Shown here: piece by piece, positions 10,137 to 22,379 of the stretch
Numbering within the stretch: position 1 is the first letter of the stretch
Layout of the letters: each line of letters begins with the position of its first letter
NCBI GenBank assembly: GCA_013339895.1
Contig: JABACO010000003.1
Location: 6,810,261 to 6,874,260 of the forward strand
DNA length: 64,000 nucleotides
Origin: Ephydatia muelleri
Taxonomy: Eukaryota; Porifera; Demospongiae; Spongillida; Spongillidae
Direction: 5' to 3'
Made by a program: the position numbers and the translations under genes
Notes under the pieces: generated by a model
What the model was told of the DNA's origin: nothing
Databases searched by the model: none
What the model saw: only the letters and a program-made list of their open reading frames with translations

Positions 10137-13100
10137 ATGCCCTTTCTGCGCTTCAGGTAGGTTTGTACAGACATACTACATAGTCCTCAACCGTTATGCC
10201 TTTGTGTGATGCATGATAATGCTTCCTATATATGATTTTACACGAACTCTATGCGTAGTTAGAAGTGTTATAGAACTGAAATGGCTGTGAAATCGCATTA
10301 CTGATATTTGCAGTGTCTCTGCCGTCCGTAGGAAATAAATATATAGCTAGATGTAGAATAACTTTGTTTTTCTCCATTAATAACACTGTTAGTGTTCTAA
10401 TGAAACCGGATGTTGATGAATGAAAGGTGTTTTTTCTTGCCGTTGGTAAACTACATTGAATGTAGTACCTACAATAACATGATCGAGTCATTCATGGAAA
10501 AATGAAAGCAAACTTAGGTAGAGGATGAGCGTGATTTTTAAGCAAACTTAATTCATTCAATCAAATGATTAACTGTATCACAGGACTGGAATACTATGAA
10601 CAGTAGGTGACTACACTGTTGTTCAAACACTACTTTAACCCAGAGAGTGCTTTTTTTTAAAACCACAAAATCACAGCCTTCTTCCGTTAATCAGGTGATT
10701 TCATTTGGCATGGGTCTAAATTAAATAGTACATGCAGCTATACATGTACATATGCAACACAATGAGGTTAAAAACTGGATTTGACAAGTGCATGTTCATG
10801 CATGGACGAACAATGCATTCACATTATCATTTGTCTCAACCATTATTACATGCAGACGTTGGTGGATTTGCTTGATTTGGATCCTAGTACACCCTGGTCA
10901 GTTCAAGAGCAATGAAGTTTAAATTTTCCCACCAAATATTGTGCCACGCCATTGTATGGAGCAATGATGATAATTTCTATTTTAAGGATCATGTTACATT
11001 ACCGTTAGTCCAATGAACATGACAACATGTTGGAACTCAAGTGCTTCCTTCTCTTGTGCTATTAATGAGTCACAGCCAATCACTTGGCTGATTAATGGAC
11101 TGGATGTTGTGAAATACAACCTTGCCAATCCTCAGACAACCACCTATGGTCCAGGAGGACAGTCAACTTTAACTATACCTGGCTCTTATGAATTTCATGG
11201 AGCAAACGTCACTTGCTATTACACCCAACCATCAACATCTCTTAAACTGTACAGCTCTCCTGCATTTCTAAGTATACTAGGTTTCTGAATTAATGTGTGA
11301 CCATTTCTCATGTTATGATGACATCATCTCATTAGGTCTTCCACTGAACGTGACAGCCACACTAATTGGCAATGGTCTTATCCAGCTTTCCTGGATTCCA
11401 TCAAATGGAGGATGGATTGGGTCATTTCTGGACTGCATTGTTCTGGTCAAGGATGGAAACGGAGTTGTAGTGCATAATGAGACAGTGAGGAATTCACAGC
11501 TGATCATCAACACTTCAGATCCATGTAGTCAATATTATGCAACTGTTGCCCCTGTATGTCAGGGCACAGTATCAGTGGCATCCATTGGAGGATCACAGAT
11601 ACCTGGCGGTAATATAACGTCAATCAAACTGGAAGTATGGGGCGGGAAGGAAGGGTGGGATAAAACGGCGCAAGCCTTTTTATGTACAGTGTTTTGTGTT
11701 TCCTATGAAGACATGAGCATGTTGCAATAATTTTATCCGTTGCAGTTTCACCATCAGTTTTATCACGAGATAATATTACAACCAAGTTAACATATCCAGA
11801 TGGGCCAGCAGATAACGTGACTGTGACTATTAGTATCGTAAGTGAGTAGTACTTGAAGTGTGTCCGCTGTACATGCAGCACGATTCTTAGCTTGAACGAT
11901 TGAATAAAAATATTTGAGATAAAACGTACTAAGTGCTCAATTATATCCCTTTCGACTCTCAAACCGTTCAATCAATGCAGATGGAACATATACCGTTGTA
12001 CTGCATTTTTTTTCTGCATACTATCTAGAGCCGATACGAAATTGCGCTAGTAATTTCAATATAAGTACTGCATACACTGTACGCCATTCATTTTCCTCTA
12101 CTATTATTTATCCACAGTTAGATCCTACATGTTATGCAGATACCTATGGTGGTGTATGCATAACTATATTGCGATTCTTTTCCTTTTACAGTTTCAATTA
12201 GGAGTATGCAACTATTGTATTTTGATTCGGCCCCAATCCAGACACGCAGATTGGGAGGAGAGGGTTTTGCTGTCAAACCAAACACAGCCACACAAGCTCA
12301 CGCTGTCCTTGAATCAAAATCAATACTTCAATCTCATCTTTATTGCTCACAACAGCTACGGGAACGTTAATTTCAACACTTCAATTAGTAAGCTCCTATA
12401 GCGTCACATGCAGTAGCCATTTGCAGTTTAATTTATAGATACACACAGCGTAATAACCATAACCACCAGCAATGCTTCGGAGACTCAAATCACCTGCATC
12501 TTTAATGAAGGCTCACATGCCATTGGCTGTTTAATTGTTCTTACAAGTATGGTAAAGGAAATTACGTATTGCATTGCTCAGCAACGGGATTCCAATGACT
12601 CAGTTAGCGATTTGCCGATATTTCACTCGTGTAAAGCAAATAGGGCTGATGCTGGGAGATATTGGCTTGATGTGTATGATATTGAAAGAGATGGAAGAAT
12701 CTCAGCATTACCAGCTATCAAAGACGAGATGCTGCTACGACCATCTACAACAACTGTTACGGTTTCTTGTATGCCAACATTTAGAGTGTTGACACTTTTA
12801 AGTATACATTCCTTTCTTTCAATAGCATCGTACTCTCCTACATATACACGTACAGATGGAGGTAATTTAATGATGCAAGACATGTGCATTTCTTCATGAT
12901 TGAAAAATCACTAACTATATGAATTTGACCCATCAGTCCAGTGCTAAAAAGTATCTCTTTATTTATGAATATCTTGTAAACAATGTGCAAGTATTATTCG
13001 ATCAGAAGATGTGCTCTTCTGTATAAGACTAGAAGTAACATATTATCAGAGCTGAGTTGTGATGAGGTACAAGCATGCTTCACTCATAAAGAAGTTCAGT

Positions 13101-16100
13101 ACTCCAAACTGCATGACCATATAGTTATCATTAGTTTTTAGTGATGAATTTACAGCATTGTTTACTTCAATATTCAGGATGGAAATTGAGTCCTGTAGCA
13201 ATTGGAATTTCGTTTTCACTCCCTGCATTCCTGATCCTTATACTGATTGCTGCTTTTTGCATTTGTGCATTATGCAATAAGAAAGTTGGGTAATGAAGCA
13301 CAACCATTGAATTCACATTCCAGTAATATACTCTCATACATTAGCACACCCATTGAAAAATGTGAGGCCAAAGCAATTCCACTGTCAAGGTAAATTTATT
13401 ACCAGATTGATATATGGCAACTGAAGAGAATATCCTATACCTTCGTTGAAGGCTCAGGCATCAGCCTTCACCCCAGTCACATGGTGCACAGCAAATTAAA
13501 TTAGGTAAGGAAGTTATACTGATATCTTACGAAGTGCGAATTCTTCATATTACAGGTTCCTCCATTGCATCTAATGGTGTCGCTTCTGGACCAATTAAAT
13601 TGAGCCAAACTGATTTTGAACATTACCGGGTGATGTTCATGGACATACTGATAAATAGCCAGCAACTAAGGCTAGAGCCCAGACCTATTGGAGAAGGTGA
13701 TTCTGACCGAATTTCACTTTCATCTTATGATCGCACTGTTTGTAGGGCTTTTGGGTTCTGTCTACGGAGCCACTGTTCAAAAAGGATGGGACTGTGAAAT
13801 TGTTGCAGCTCATACAGTTAAAGGTGCGTTTTGGTAGCGAATTGTCATCGCTATATCGCTATGAATACTGCGTCAATGCATGCAGCTGCTCCTCTTAATG
13901 TACTTACTTGGTTTTCCTATAACACTAACCTCGCGTATATAACTTATAAGGTACCACCAACGTCGCTAGCAATTCTCTGTGGTAGGTCACACTGCGATTT
14001 CGTGTGACAAAAAAAAAAAAAAAAAAAAAAACATGTGCGGGGTTTTTCTGATAAATAAAGCTTGGTGACTACTGTTACAAGTCCTTTGTCATGGACCACT
14101 CACCCTTCTGAGGCATCTACAAAGGCATCATTAAAAGCAGCTGCATGAATTCGGTGGGGAACAAGGGGAGGCATCCCTGGCTTTGGCCTACAAAGGAAAA
14201 GAAATGCACACTGAAGGCTAAAAATGCTCAATTAGAGCAGTATTTTGCAGCCAACCTCTGTCCCTCGCAAGCGATACTGCAATACAAGACATGGTACGAC
14301 AATGTACTTCCCTCTTCTTGCGGACAGTTTGTCTTTTCATATGCATATGGAGAGAGTCATTCAGAGTGCAAGGCAGAAGCAAATTTACTGAAACTGATAG
14401 ATGACATTTATGAAATTGGCTAGCTGAAGGCTTTATTGCTGCAATCAACTTCAGTGTCACTGACTTCTGATGTGGCGCAGATGCCAACAAGTGTCTTATG
14501 TGGCAGTTTATTCTGACACGCACGCATTGAAATTACATATAGTTTTCAAATGTATAAGGGGTGTGTCCCGACCTCTCAGGCCGTCCAGAAGGTCTGACCT
14601 GAAAGGTCGACCTGACAGGCCGGGCTGACCTTCGCAACTCTGGTACTGCTTACGCATCACAACAACAAGCTAGTTAACTGATTTCATCGAGGATGCGTGC
14701 GGTGCATCCATTGCTGATTGCTTCATTCATCACTAACAAATTCCAAATCACTAACAAAACTGGAAAAGAATAAATTAAAAATTTAGCTCTCTGCTATAAG
14801 TTTTAATCCTATTCCTCATAGTCATACGATCGTACTTAATAGAAGCCGCTGAGAGCCAGCCAGGCGTCCGGGGCAAAAATATTTCCGGACCCCTATGTAT
14901 ATGAATGCGACTGACCATGCATGAAAAATTGGTAGCACATCTCTATATAGGTTTGCAATTGCAGTTGCGGCGCACTCCGATTTATGTTGGACTGGCAAAG
15001 GGGTGTGACTAATGGAGTAGAACGCAGAAGGGCCTGGGTGTGGTAAGCCTTATGGGTATGGGGGAGCGCTGGTTCTCCATCAGGGTCTGGGGCGGTGCCC
15101 CAATAACTAATGTGAATTCAAGCAGTGTGACTTCCAAAAGTCCATGAAATCTTGTGCATAGTTTAGTCTTACGTATATACAAGGTAGATAGGAACTGCAT
15201 TTTTAAAATCGAATCGTTCTATTAGGGGTGTCGTCAAGCACGCCCCTCTTTCGGGACGAAAGTTGGTGTGGCCGGAGCCGCACCAACCCCATGATGAAAC
15301 GTGTGCGCCGGGCCTGAATTAACGAAGACCATACATGTGCATGTACCTAGGTTTAGGTTGACATATTCATAACTCAAAGGCGGTGCCGATAGCAGCTTTG
15401 CGCGCTTTTTTTTTTTGCGAAAGTGTCAATTACGACGTCAAAATGTAGTTCGGTTCGAAAACAATAGCGCCATTCAATGGGCGTACATAACTATACTTGT
15501 TGAGGTCTACTTCCGTGTGTAGAAATGCAAGAAAAAGGTGAAGTCAAGCTATTGTTTCATATAATTGCTTTTTTAAAAGAGATGGACGATCAAATTCGCT
15601 AATACTTGTATATAATATTACGTTGCGCCGTTGAAGCATTCCAGTGACGTTTGATGGTTTTGCCATGTTGTATATACATGTAGCAGGATTCACAAGAATG
15701 AACAACCGGCGGTGCGTAACACAAGTGCAGACGATCCACACTAAGGCGCAAAGTTTATATTGGTCGACGCTGTACTATTTCATTGAAAACGAGACCTTCA
15801 AGCCTTCATGCTTTTTCTTTACGCCAAACGTGTATGCGAAGTAAATACGATTTCTGGCTACATGTCTAGTGTACTGTAGTTACACACTTGCGTGTAGTCT
15901 CGAACAGGGCAACGTTGAGTAGCACCATCACAATGTGGCCTTTGCATGTGCTTGCAAACCAGGCGAATTGCATGCAGCAGCGAAAGGATTTACGCATCAG
16001 TCCAAAACCAACTTAAGGACTTCTACAACCTGTATGGCAAATTATTAAACATCGCTGCATGCGCGGAGTATTATTGTTGTGTCTATGTAATATATATAAT

Positions 16101-16606
16101 TGGCCCATCTCTTAAAAAAAAAGGTGCCTTCTTAAATACTATTCCCACGCAGCCCCCCCCCCCCCCCCCCCCCCATTGAAACTATAAGCCACTGTAAGAG
16201 TTCAGCGTGCTTTGAGTTCATTCCCAATATGATTTGCAAAGTAGCGTTTGGCGGAGAGTTGCAATTGATAAATTGATATATCTGTCTGTAGAATTATATT
16301 CACAATCAAAAATCAAGCAGTTCTTTGAGGAGTGCTGTCAAATGAAGACTTTCAAGCATCCCAATGTTGTGGAGCTGATTGGAATGTGTCTCGACTCACC
16401 AGATGGCTTTCCACTCGTGATAAGTCCATTCTACCCTAATGGAAACCTTAAGACATACCTCCAAAAAAGCAGAGGGTGTTCCTTAATGGTGACCACACTA
16501 CCTGAGGTAATTTTCGAGAAACACCTTTCTGCATGTATGTTCAATGGAAGCAATCAGAATGTTGTTAATTGTGCATCTTGTAAGATATCTATCAAAGTTA
16601 CTAGTA

Positions 16607-16642
<36 letters not shown>

Positions 16643-18123
16643 ATATGTGCTTATTGTGTGTATGCGTGTTTTAAACTTATATCTTTTATTTGTTCAGGGT
16701 ATATCCACATATATTTTAATTGCAATGTGTTTGGATATTGCACAAGGAATGATGTATATGACCGAAAAGGGATTTGTTCATGGAGACCTTGCTGCAAGAA
16801 GCTGCATGTAAGTCCATAGAACTTCAAATATGCATTTTCAATAAACGTTTTATAATTATCATGCAGCATATTACAACTATATACTCTGTTAAGGCACTAA
16901 GGTGGCAACAGTGTTCAACCAGTTACAATCAAAGTGTTGGGTGTGTCATGGGTACCATAACATAAGTCTAAGTGCACTCAAAACAATTTTCATTTTGGCA
17001 CAGGAAAAACAGGTAAGTAGCACAACAGCAGGCCAGATGAAGCTGAACTTCTTTGTTTTCCAAATTTATATGTTCTGCACGATTTGTCGATTTGTGTATT
17101 TCCAACTTAACTTTGGGATTAGTATTAGTTTTTGATTTACAATTCAGTTCAGATTTAGATTACATTTAGGATCATGATGTAACGCTTCTCAATTGTGAAA
17201 TAGTTCAACACAATTTCGAAATTGACGAATTGCATGAACATAACATTCACCAGGAGATATATAGCACACTCGCACAAGCACTGCACACTTTTAGTCTTTC
17301 AGCCCATGGTGCTTTTCTCTCTTCAGCTATCACCATTGCTGCACAACCATATTTTTTCAGGATGGAGCACTAAATACATGTAACACAATATATATTGGGT
17401 GGCTTTTCTAGTATCAACACACATAGTTGCTTTTATGTAGTATTCTACATTTGCTATTGCAAATATTATTATTTTGTATATTAGTACGTTTGATCTCGTT
17501 CATTTTCCCACACGATCTTCAACTCTTAGGGTTGACTTCAACCTTTCTGTAAAAGTTGGGTATTTGGGATTTGCTCGACAAAAAATCTACCAATCCTCAG
17601 TGAAATGGATGTCTCCAGAAATGTTGCAGGATGAAACGTGCACAGAAAAGACAGAAGTGGTTGGTTGCAAGAAAGCTTATAATTTGTAGCGGGCATTGCT
17701 TTATTCTATTTTAATAAGAGTGGAACACATTTTTCACGCAGTATCGTGTCGTGTACAAAGTTCATCCAGTACCTATTTTGTGTCAAGGTGCCAATAGATT
17801 TTTATCTAATTGATGTTATATATTTCAGTGGGCATATGGAGTTACGTGCTGGGAGATATTCAGTTTAGGGACAACACCTTATCCTGGAGTGGCAAACGAT
17901 GAAATGCTAGACCGCTTGTGCGAGGGTGTAAGGATGAAGAAACCAGCCTTGTGTCCAGCAGAAATGTAAATTTGAAACCATTTCACATAGCAATTTATTT
18001 TATCTACGTTGGCCAATCAGGTTTAAGGTTATTGAATGTTGCTGGAACAGTGTTTCAGAGAGACGACCATCTTTTCTTGAACTGGTGGCCGCATTACAGC
18101 AAGTTATTAGACAGTACATGTAA
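10137..18123 (+). CDS. Receptor tyrosine-kinase-like protein A, predicted pseudokinase (17 exons, 825 aa)
   Basis: Exons rebuilt from GT-AG junctions and frame: 10137-10156, 10856-10896, 10987-11280, 11336-11608, 11746-11837, 12192-12387, 12439-12861, 13178-13289, 13324-13389, 13458-13504, 13556-13696, 13746-13823, 16292-16506, 16698-16807, 17530-17659, 17829-17965, 18021-18123. They sum to 2478 nt with no stop inside. Domains: signal peptide MPFLRFRRWWICLIWILV; Ig-like, about 21-118; FN3-like, about 119-210 and 211-305; a further extracellular domain, 306-446; transmembrane segment, about 450-478; kinase fold, about 565-825. Key kinase residues are lost: the VAVK lysine is His591 (VAAH), the catalytic-loop Asn is Ser701 (HGDLAARS), and the DFG Asp is Tyr714 (YLGFA). 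The activation loop is six residues shorter than in B. The C-lobe landmarks [10 protein letters not shown] and ERRPSF remain. It probably acts at the plasma membrane as a catalytically inactive receptor, a heterodimer partner or a decoy for B. The first exon is the least certain. Confidence 0.82.
13824..16291. other. Enlarged intron 12 of receptor A with transposon debris
   Basis: This intron is 2468 bp, while the matching intron of B (30792-31499) is 708 bp. The extra DNA contains an A-run at about 14010-14030, a hAT-like block at about 15050-15110 (GGTATGGGGGAGCGCTG, followed by CATCAGGGTCTGGGGC) that recurs inside the hAT element at about 46420-46475, a GCGCCGGGCCTG end at about 15305-15316, and a 22-C run at 16153-16174. 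Open frames inside it have no recognisable domain. Confidence 0.6.
16611..16642. repeat. (TG)n microsatellite in intron 13 of receptor A
   Basis: A short TG run lies between the exon ending at 16506 and the one starting at 16698. Confidence 0.9.
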
Positions 18124-18719
18124 TTATTTTTGTGCATTATTGTAGTTTTATACCTTGTACCTAACACTGCATTTATAACTCGCACTACCTTATCCACTGT
18201 ACTGTCATAAAATTATGACATAGTTAAACTGCTGCGCATAAGTGCCTTTGAAAACAATACATATGCGAAAGTACAACGTGCAGAAAAATCACACCGCGCT
18301 ACCTAATTTTAACACACGCTGGATCATCTGTATTGATCTGAGGGATGTTATGTTACAAAAAGTTTTATTTGTTTGCAACAGATATCCTCCTGAATGACTG
18401 GCAGTAATTTAACAATGCAACCGTATGGGGATGCAACAACTTCGATAAACGAGTGTCGTTCACTTCATCTATTATTATGCTACAGAACATCTCGCAGATT
18501 GTTTTAACCGCATTAAAACCATTTTCATGTTTGTTAGTAGAGCTTAAAAATGGCTTGGTTTTCTAAACCTACTGTCCAACTTGTTTGTTCCTTAAACGAT
18601 CTTGCGGATGCATGGGTCGACTGAACTAAAGCCTACATGTGCACGCACCTAGTACCAAGCTGCTACCTTCACGTTTCTCCAACTGTTAATTATTACAAGA
18701 TCCACACCTTTATATAGGT
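18124..18719. other. 3' flank of receptor A
   Basis: AT-rich sequence after the TAA stop. No clear coding feature, and no polyadenylation signal I would commit to. Confidence 0.4.
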
Positions 18720-19557
18720 ACACATGTACACAGGTAAAAAACTTTCTGTTCCCACGCACACCACGTACCTCACTTTACGGACGTGTTGTTGAGATCAGAT
18801 ACCTTATCCTGATTGTGGTGGCTTTTAAATATATGATGTGATATTTTTTTAACCGTTACCGGATGCTGATATACAACCGGCTATCTCATTACGTAACAGG
18901 TCTAGAGTATTTTGGAAGCCAATCCAGTGGGTTGCCCGACAGCAAACACCAAAAAGGGGGGGGGAGGCTATATTTTTGTATATCATGCCTAAACTACATG
19001 TACGACCACGGGCACCTTGGTGTAATTGGATGTTTCTTGCAGCAATTGGAGTTACAAAGCAAGAGCAAACGAATCACATCATTTGATCCATCCTCCTTTT
19101 GAATAGCATAAATGCAACAGCAAATTTCTTTTGCTTCCATGAATGTCAATATATTAAGTAGTTGTTAAATTAATCATATAACACCACCTCTTCTCATAAA
19201 CAGTTCCACAAGAATAAGGGGTGGCAAGCAGCAGTGCTTTCCTCTGTTTGCATGGGCAAAGCTTACATATATTTATATTACAGCTTGTTCGATGCCCAAC
19301 TACGGTTGCACACCTATTATAAATAATGGATGGTGAAATGCAAATGCTAAAATGAAGTATAACTCAATGTCTAATCTGTGACATCCATCCACATTTCCAT
19401 AGAAGAGAATAAGAACTATCATTAACCACTAATTAGCTAGCTAATTCCTAAGCAACCCTCAATCCGAGACAACAAAGCAGTGTATGCTATGCGCTGCTAT
19501 GCCGTGAACAAATGTAAATGACAAATTGGTGAAAGGAACATGCTCGTACATTCCCCC

Positions 19558-19735
19558 GACCTAGACTTGTTGTGTCCCATGTGTTGTGAAATGGTTGCCA
19601 ACTCCCACACCACAACCTGCTGCAAGAACCTCTTCTGCCTCCACTGCCTCCTCAGAAGCAAGGCACAGCACATCACTGTTCCCCTATGCCATTAAAACCG
19701 GCTTCCCAATCCAGCCAACCGAGAACCACAGCATG
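19558..19735 (+). pseudogene. RING-type zinc-finger fragment
   Basis: The plus strand reads LLCPMCCEMVANSH, then CCKNLFCLHCLLRS and VPLC. This resembles the first half of a RING finger (C-x2-C, then the loop, then FC-x2-C). The CGH normally found in TRAF/TRIM-type RINGs is CCK here. A stop follows the CPLC-like position, and the expected IQP segment continues in another frame. It is a decayed or partial exon; no other part of the gene was found. Confidence 0.45.
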
Positions 19736-20159
19736 GATAGCCATCCTACTGCACAATGAGGGAAACTGGTTGCAACTGAACAGGACCACTGCAGGACCAG
19801 GATGAGGACATACGTTAAGACGCAAAATGGTGGCTGCATGTTTTTAGTAACAACCTGCCCTGATGAGTGTGGTTAACAAAGGCCCAGGAAATATACCCTT
19901 CCCATTTGTGGTTATTACTGTACTAAGCCCTTCATACGCATTAAACGTAATTGAAATCACATACAGTCATGTGCCATGCAATATAACACACACACACACA
20001 CACACACACATACACACACATGCAATGCACACAAGCAGCACACAAAATATACTCTAAAGTGAACTCCTAATACCCTCAGTACATATCAGTGTATGGTACG
20101 CATGCGTCACACAACAAACAGCACATACACAGTGCACATAAAAGAGAGCATACCACTCT

Positions 20160-20260
20160 TTGCACAATGACAAACCGTTGTGGCAAATCTGAGTGAACAC
20201 AAGGTTTCCTGCACAGAACTCATGTTGTGAGATATGTTGGCAAACATCAGACCACAGAGG
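20160..20260 (-). pseudogene. Kinesin-14 motor C-terminal exon fragment (copy a)
   Basis: The minus strand encodes MFANISHNMSSVQETLCSLR followed by FATTVCHCAKSG. This corresponds to the kinesin motor segment FVNISP...E(T/S)L.SLRFA near the end of the motor domain. It is followed by no continuous open frame and is one of several dispersed copies (see 21409, 41119 and 42695). Confidence 0.65.
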
Positions 20261-20377
20261 AAAAACATGACATCATTACTGTATAGAGCATGCACACACC
20301 ACTGGAAGGGGAAGGGATATTGGACATGATTGGGTGTGGCCTGAGTAGTGTGGTGTGTGGACTTGGACTGCACTTAC

Positions 20378-20442
20378 ATATTTCTGTTTCCTCCTAAGCA
20401 GTTCTGCACAGATAGGTCAGCTTTGAGTTTCTGCATTTATTG
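20378..20442 (-). pseudogene. Coiled-coil-like exon fragment (copy a)
   Basis: The minus strand reads QKLKADLSV, then loses frame through a short deletion relative to the copies at 43290-43350 and 40925-40984, which read KADLSVAEL and RREQQD. The heptad-like pattern suggests a kinesin stalk or neck exon, but that assignment is inferred from neighbouring kinesin exons. Confidence 0.5.
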
Positions 20443-20839
20443 ACATGAATGCATGTGTGAGCAGCGCCATTTGTTACATGTGCACGGCAATGATCCAATT
20501 ATATGATACAAGCAAATGAACCACAGGTTTAAGCACCGAATGTAAGAAAAAACGAAACAGTTAAATGGGATACTAATTAATTAATGCTGGTGAGTACAGA
20601 GTACTAATTCATTTGTAAAAATAATTCCAAATTTCGATGTTTACACTAGCAAATTACAAGTTTGTCATTCTCCATGCTATTATGAATAGCAAATAATTAT
20701 TTAGAAATAGTTGAATTCATGCAACACAAAATGTTTTCATGCTATTATGAATAGTGAAACGTTTTGTGTACTACAGGGTGTTTTAGTCACAGCAATAAAT
20801 GTAGACAGTATGTGTGTGCAGGTGTAGATAGGGAATGTG

Positions 20840-20930
20840 ACCATAATGGCATTGCCTAGGTTACTGAGACTCTTATTAATGCTCTTCACACTCCTCCCCA
20901 GTCTTGCTGTTCTGACCATATATCTTCAGT
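20840..20930 (-). pseudogene. Kinesin motor switch-II helix exon fragment (copy a)
   Basis: The minus strand encodes RSVKSINKSLSNLGNAIM, matching the kinesin segment L.E...IN.SLS.LG.VI.AL that follows the LAGSE switch II motif. A second copy lies at 41830-41925. The surrounding sequence has no intact kinesin frame. Confidence 0.65.
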
Positions 20931-21224
20931 GATGATCGCTCATTGCACAACGTTGCTGCAACACCCTGAGCCTTGGCAGCCTTTCGCAACAAATCAGCCA
21001 CCTATACTGTACATTGTAGAGAATAACACTAAACCACATGTCCACACTGTGTATATCCTAGAGACCGATGATGTTAATCTGCTGTACAAGAAATGTATAC
21101 CCTCCTTCCATTCTGCAGTATTCCACATCAGTTCTAGCACTACAAAACATTATAGCTCACATGCGCACATGCATTTCCTTAGCAAACAGAGGCCAGCACC
21201 TTCACACTCACACTATTCCTCCTC

Positions 21225-21375
21225 CTTCCTCTACGCGTGCGGAAGGTAACCTTATCTCATCACACCCCCACTACATGACTCTAAGGTCATCAGTTATAAC
21301 CCCACCCCCCACTCCCTCCGATCTCTGGTTCATAATGTACCAAGCCCTCCATCCCTTACACTCATATGATGAAAC
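21225..21375. repeat. Three-copy low-order repeat, copy 1
   Basis: A block of about 140 bp with landmarks CATCACACCCCCAC and ATCTCTGGTTCATA, then CCCTCCATCCCTTACACT, recurs at 23125-23265 and 42410-42560. Confidence 0.65.
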
Positions 21376-21408
21376 TTAGTGTGGCATGCCAATATACAGC
21401 ATTAGTCT

Positions 21409-21470
21409 AATGTTTGTCAACATATCTCCCAAAGCGAGCTCTGTACCGGGAACCTTGTGTGCACTCAGGG
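21409..21470 (+). pseudogene. Kinesin motor C-terminal exon fragment (copy b, opposite strand)
   Basis: The plus strand reads MFVNISPKASSVPGTLCAL, the same FVNISP...TLCSL segment as the minus-strand copy at 20160-20260, so related exon fragments lie on opposite strands 1.2 kb apart. Confidence 0.55.
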
Positions 21471-22082
21471 GAAGCAGTATTGGAGGTGATTGGGTGCAGT
21501 CTGTGTAGAGTGGTGTGTTCCCTCCTAAGCAGAAGTTAAATAGGGAATGAGTTTTGACCAAACAAGGTACACCAAAAACAATAAACAGGAATGATTTTAA
21601 AGGGATACTAAAAAATTGATCCTTGTGCTTTGGCATCCTAAACAGTCTCTATGGTATCTAAATGAGTCCAATCACATGCAGCACAAATTGTACAATAATA
21701 GACTGATTCTTCAGAAATCTCAATATTTACATTACCTAATGAAGGTTTTGTAAATCATCATATGCATTGAATAGCAACAATTGTAATTATTGTCAATATC
21801 CATGCTACTAAGGAAAGTAACACATTTTGTGCACTGGATTTTGTTGTTACCAGAAATGTGAGCAAAATGTCTTCACAAACAATTTGTATCCTGTATCATC
21901 TAATTATGGGTATAGCAGTTCAGTGGATTAATTGAACATGTGCAGTGTAGTTTCATGAGTCAATTACATGAAGACATTAACTACATGCACATATATCACA
22001 CTTCTTATTAGTTAGCCAACTATATTTCAACCTTGAAATGAGGGTACCTCTATATTCAGGATACTCTTCAAGGTCTCATTAA

Positions 22083-22127
22083 GGTGTGTGTGTGTGTGGG
22101 TGTGTGTGTATGTGTGTGTGTGTGTTT
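22083..22127. repeat. (GT)n microsatellite
   Basis: An interrupted GT-rich run. Confidence 0.9.
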
Positions 22128-22379
22128 CTGTGTGGATTACAGGATTAAAGGCCATCTCAGTTGTGTAAATGACAAACATCACAATACATAATCCGGTGCA
22201 GACAATGTTTCTAATTGTGCTTGTTGGAACCATACTGATCAAGAATTTCTCAACAGTAAAACATAAATTTTAGTAATTAAAAGACCTACCTGGGTGGGTA
22301 GGATCAAGCACAACACATGGGTATAAAGAGCAAAGGGTACACCTGTACTTGGTGCTTATGTCAAAAATTTAACAACACA

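Larger units (their letters stand above)
18720..21950 (+). repeat. Segmental duplication, copy 1 (partner 38560-43890)
   Basis: Blocks are collinear and in the same orientation as 38560-43890. Examples: the CACGTACCTCAC to AACCGGCTATC region at 18760-18890 matches 38570-38740; GATGTTTCTTGCAGCA at 19029 matches 39089; CACCACCTCTTCTCATAAAC at 19183 matches 39960; CTATTATGAATAGCAAATAA at 20678 matches 41650; GACTGATTCTTCAGAAATC at 21700 matches 43665; TGTCTTCACAAACAAT at 21869 matches 43840. The offset grows from 19.8 to 22 kb because copy 2 has gained insertions. The segment carries kinesin-14 exon remnants. Confidence 0.75.

Noticed and set aside
10856-10915. Alternative frame TLVDLLDLDPSTPWSVQEQ as the last exon of an upstream gene
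   Set aside because: The frame reading RWWICLIWILV joins in phase to the Ig exon through a GTCAGT donor and changes more conservatively between A and B.
10137-18123. Receptor A as a decayed pseudogene
   Set aside because: All 17 exons join in frame with usable splice sites and no stop; only kinase active-site residues are lost. Population data could still overturn this.
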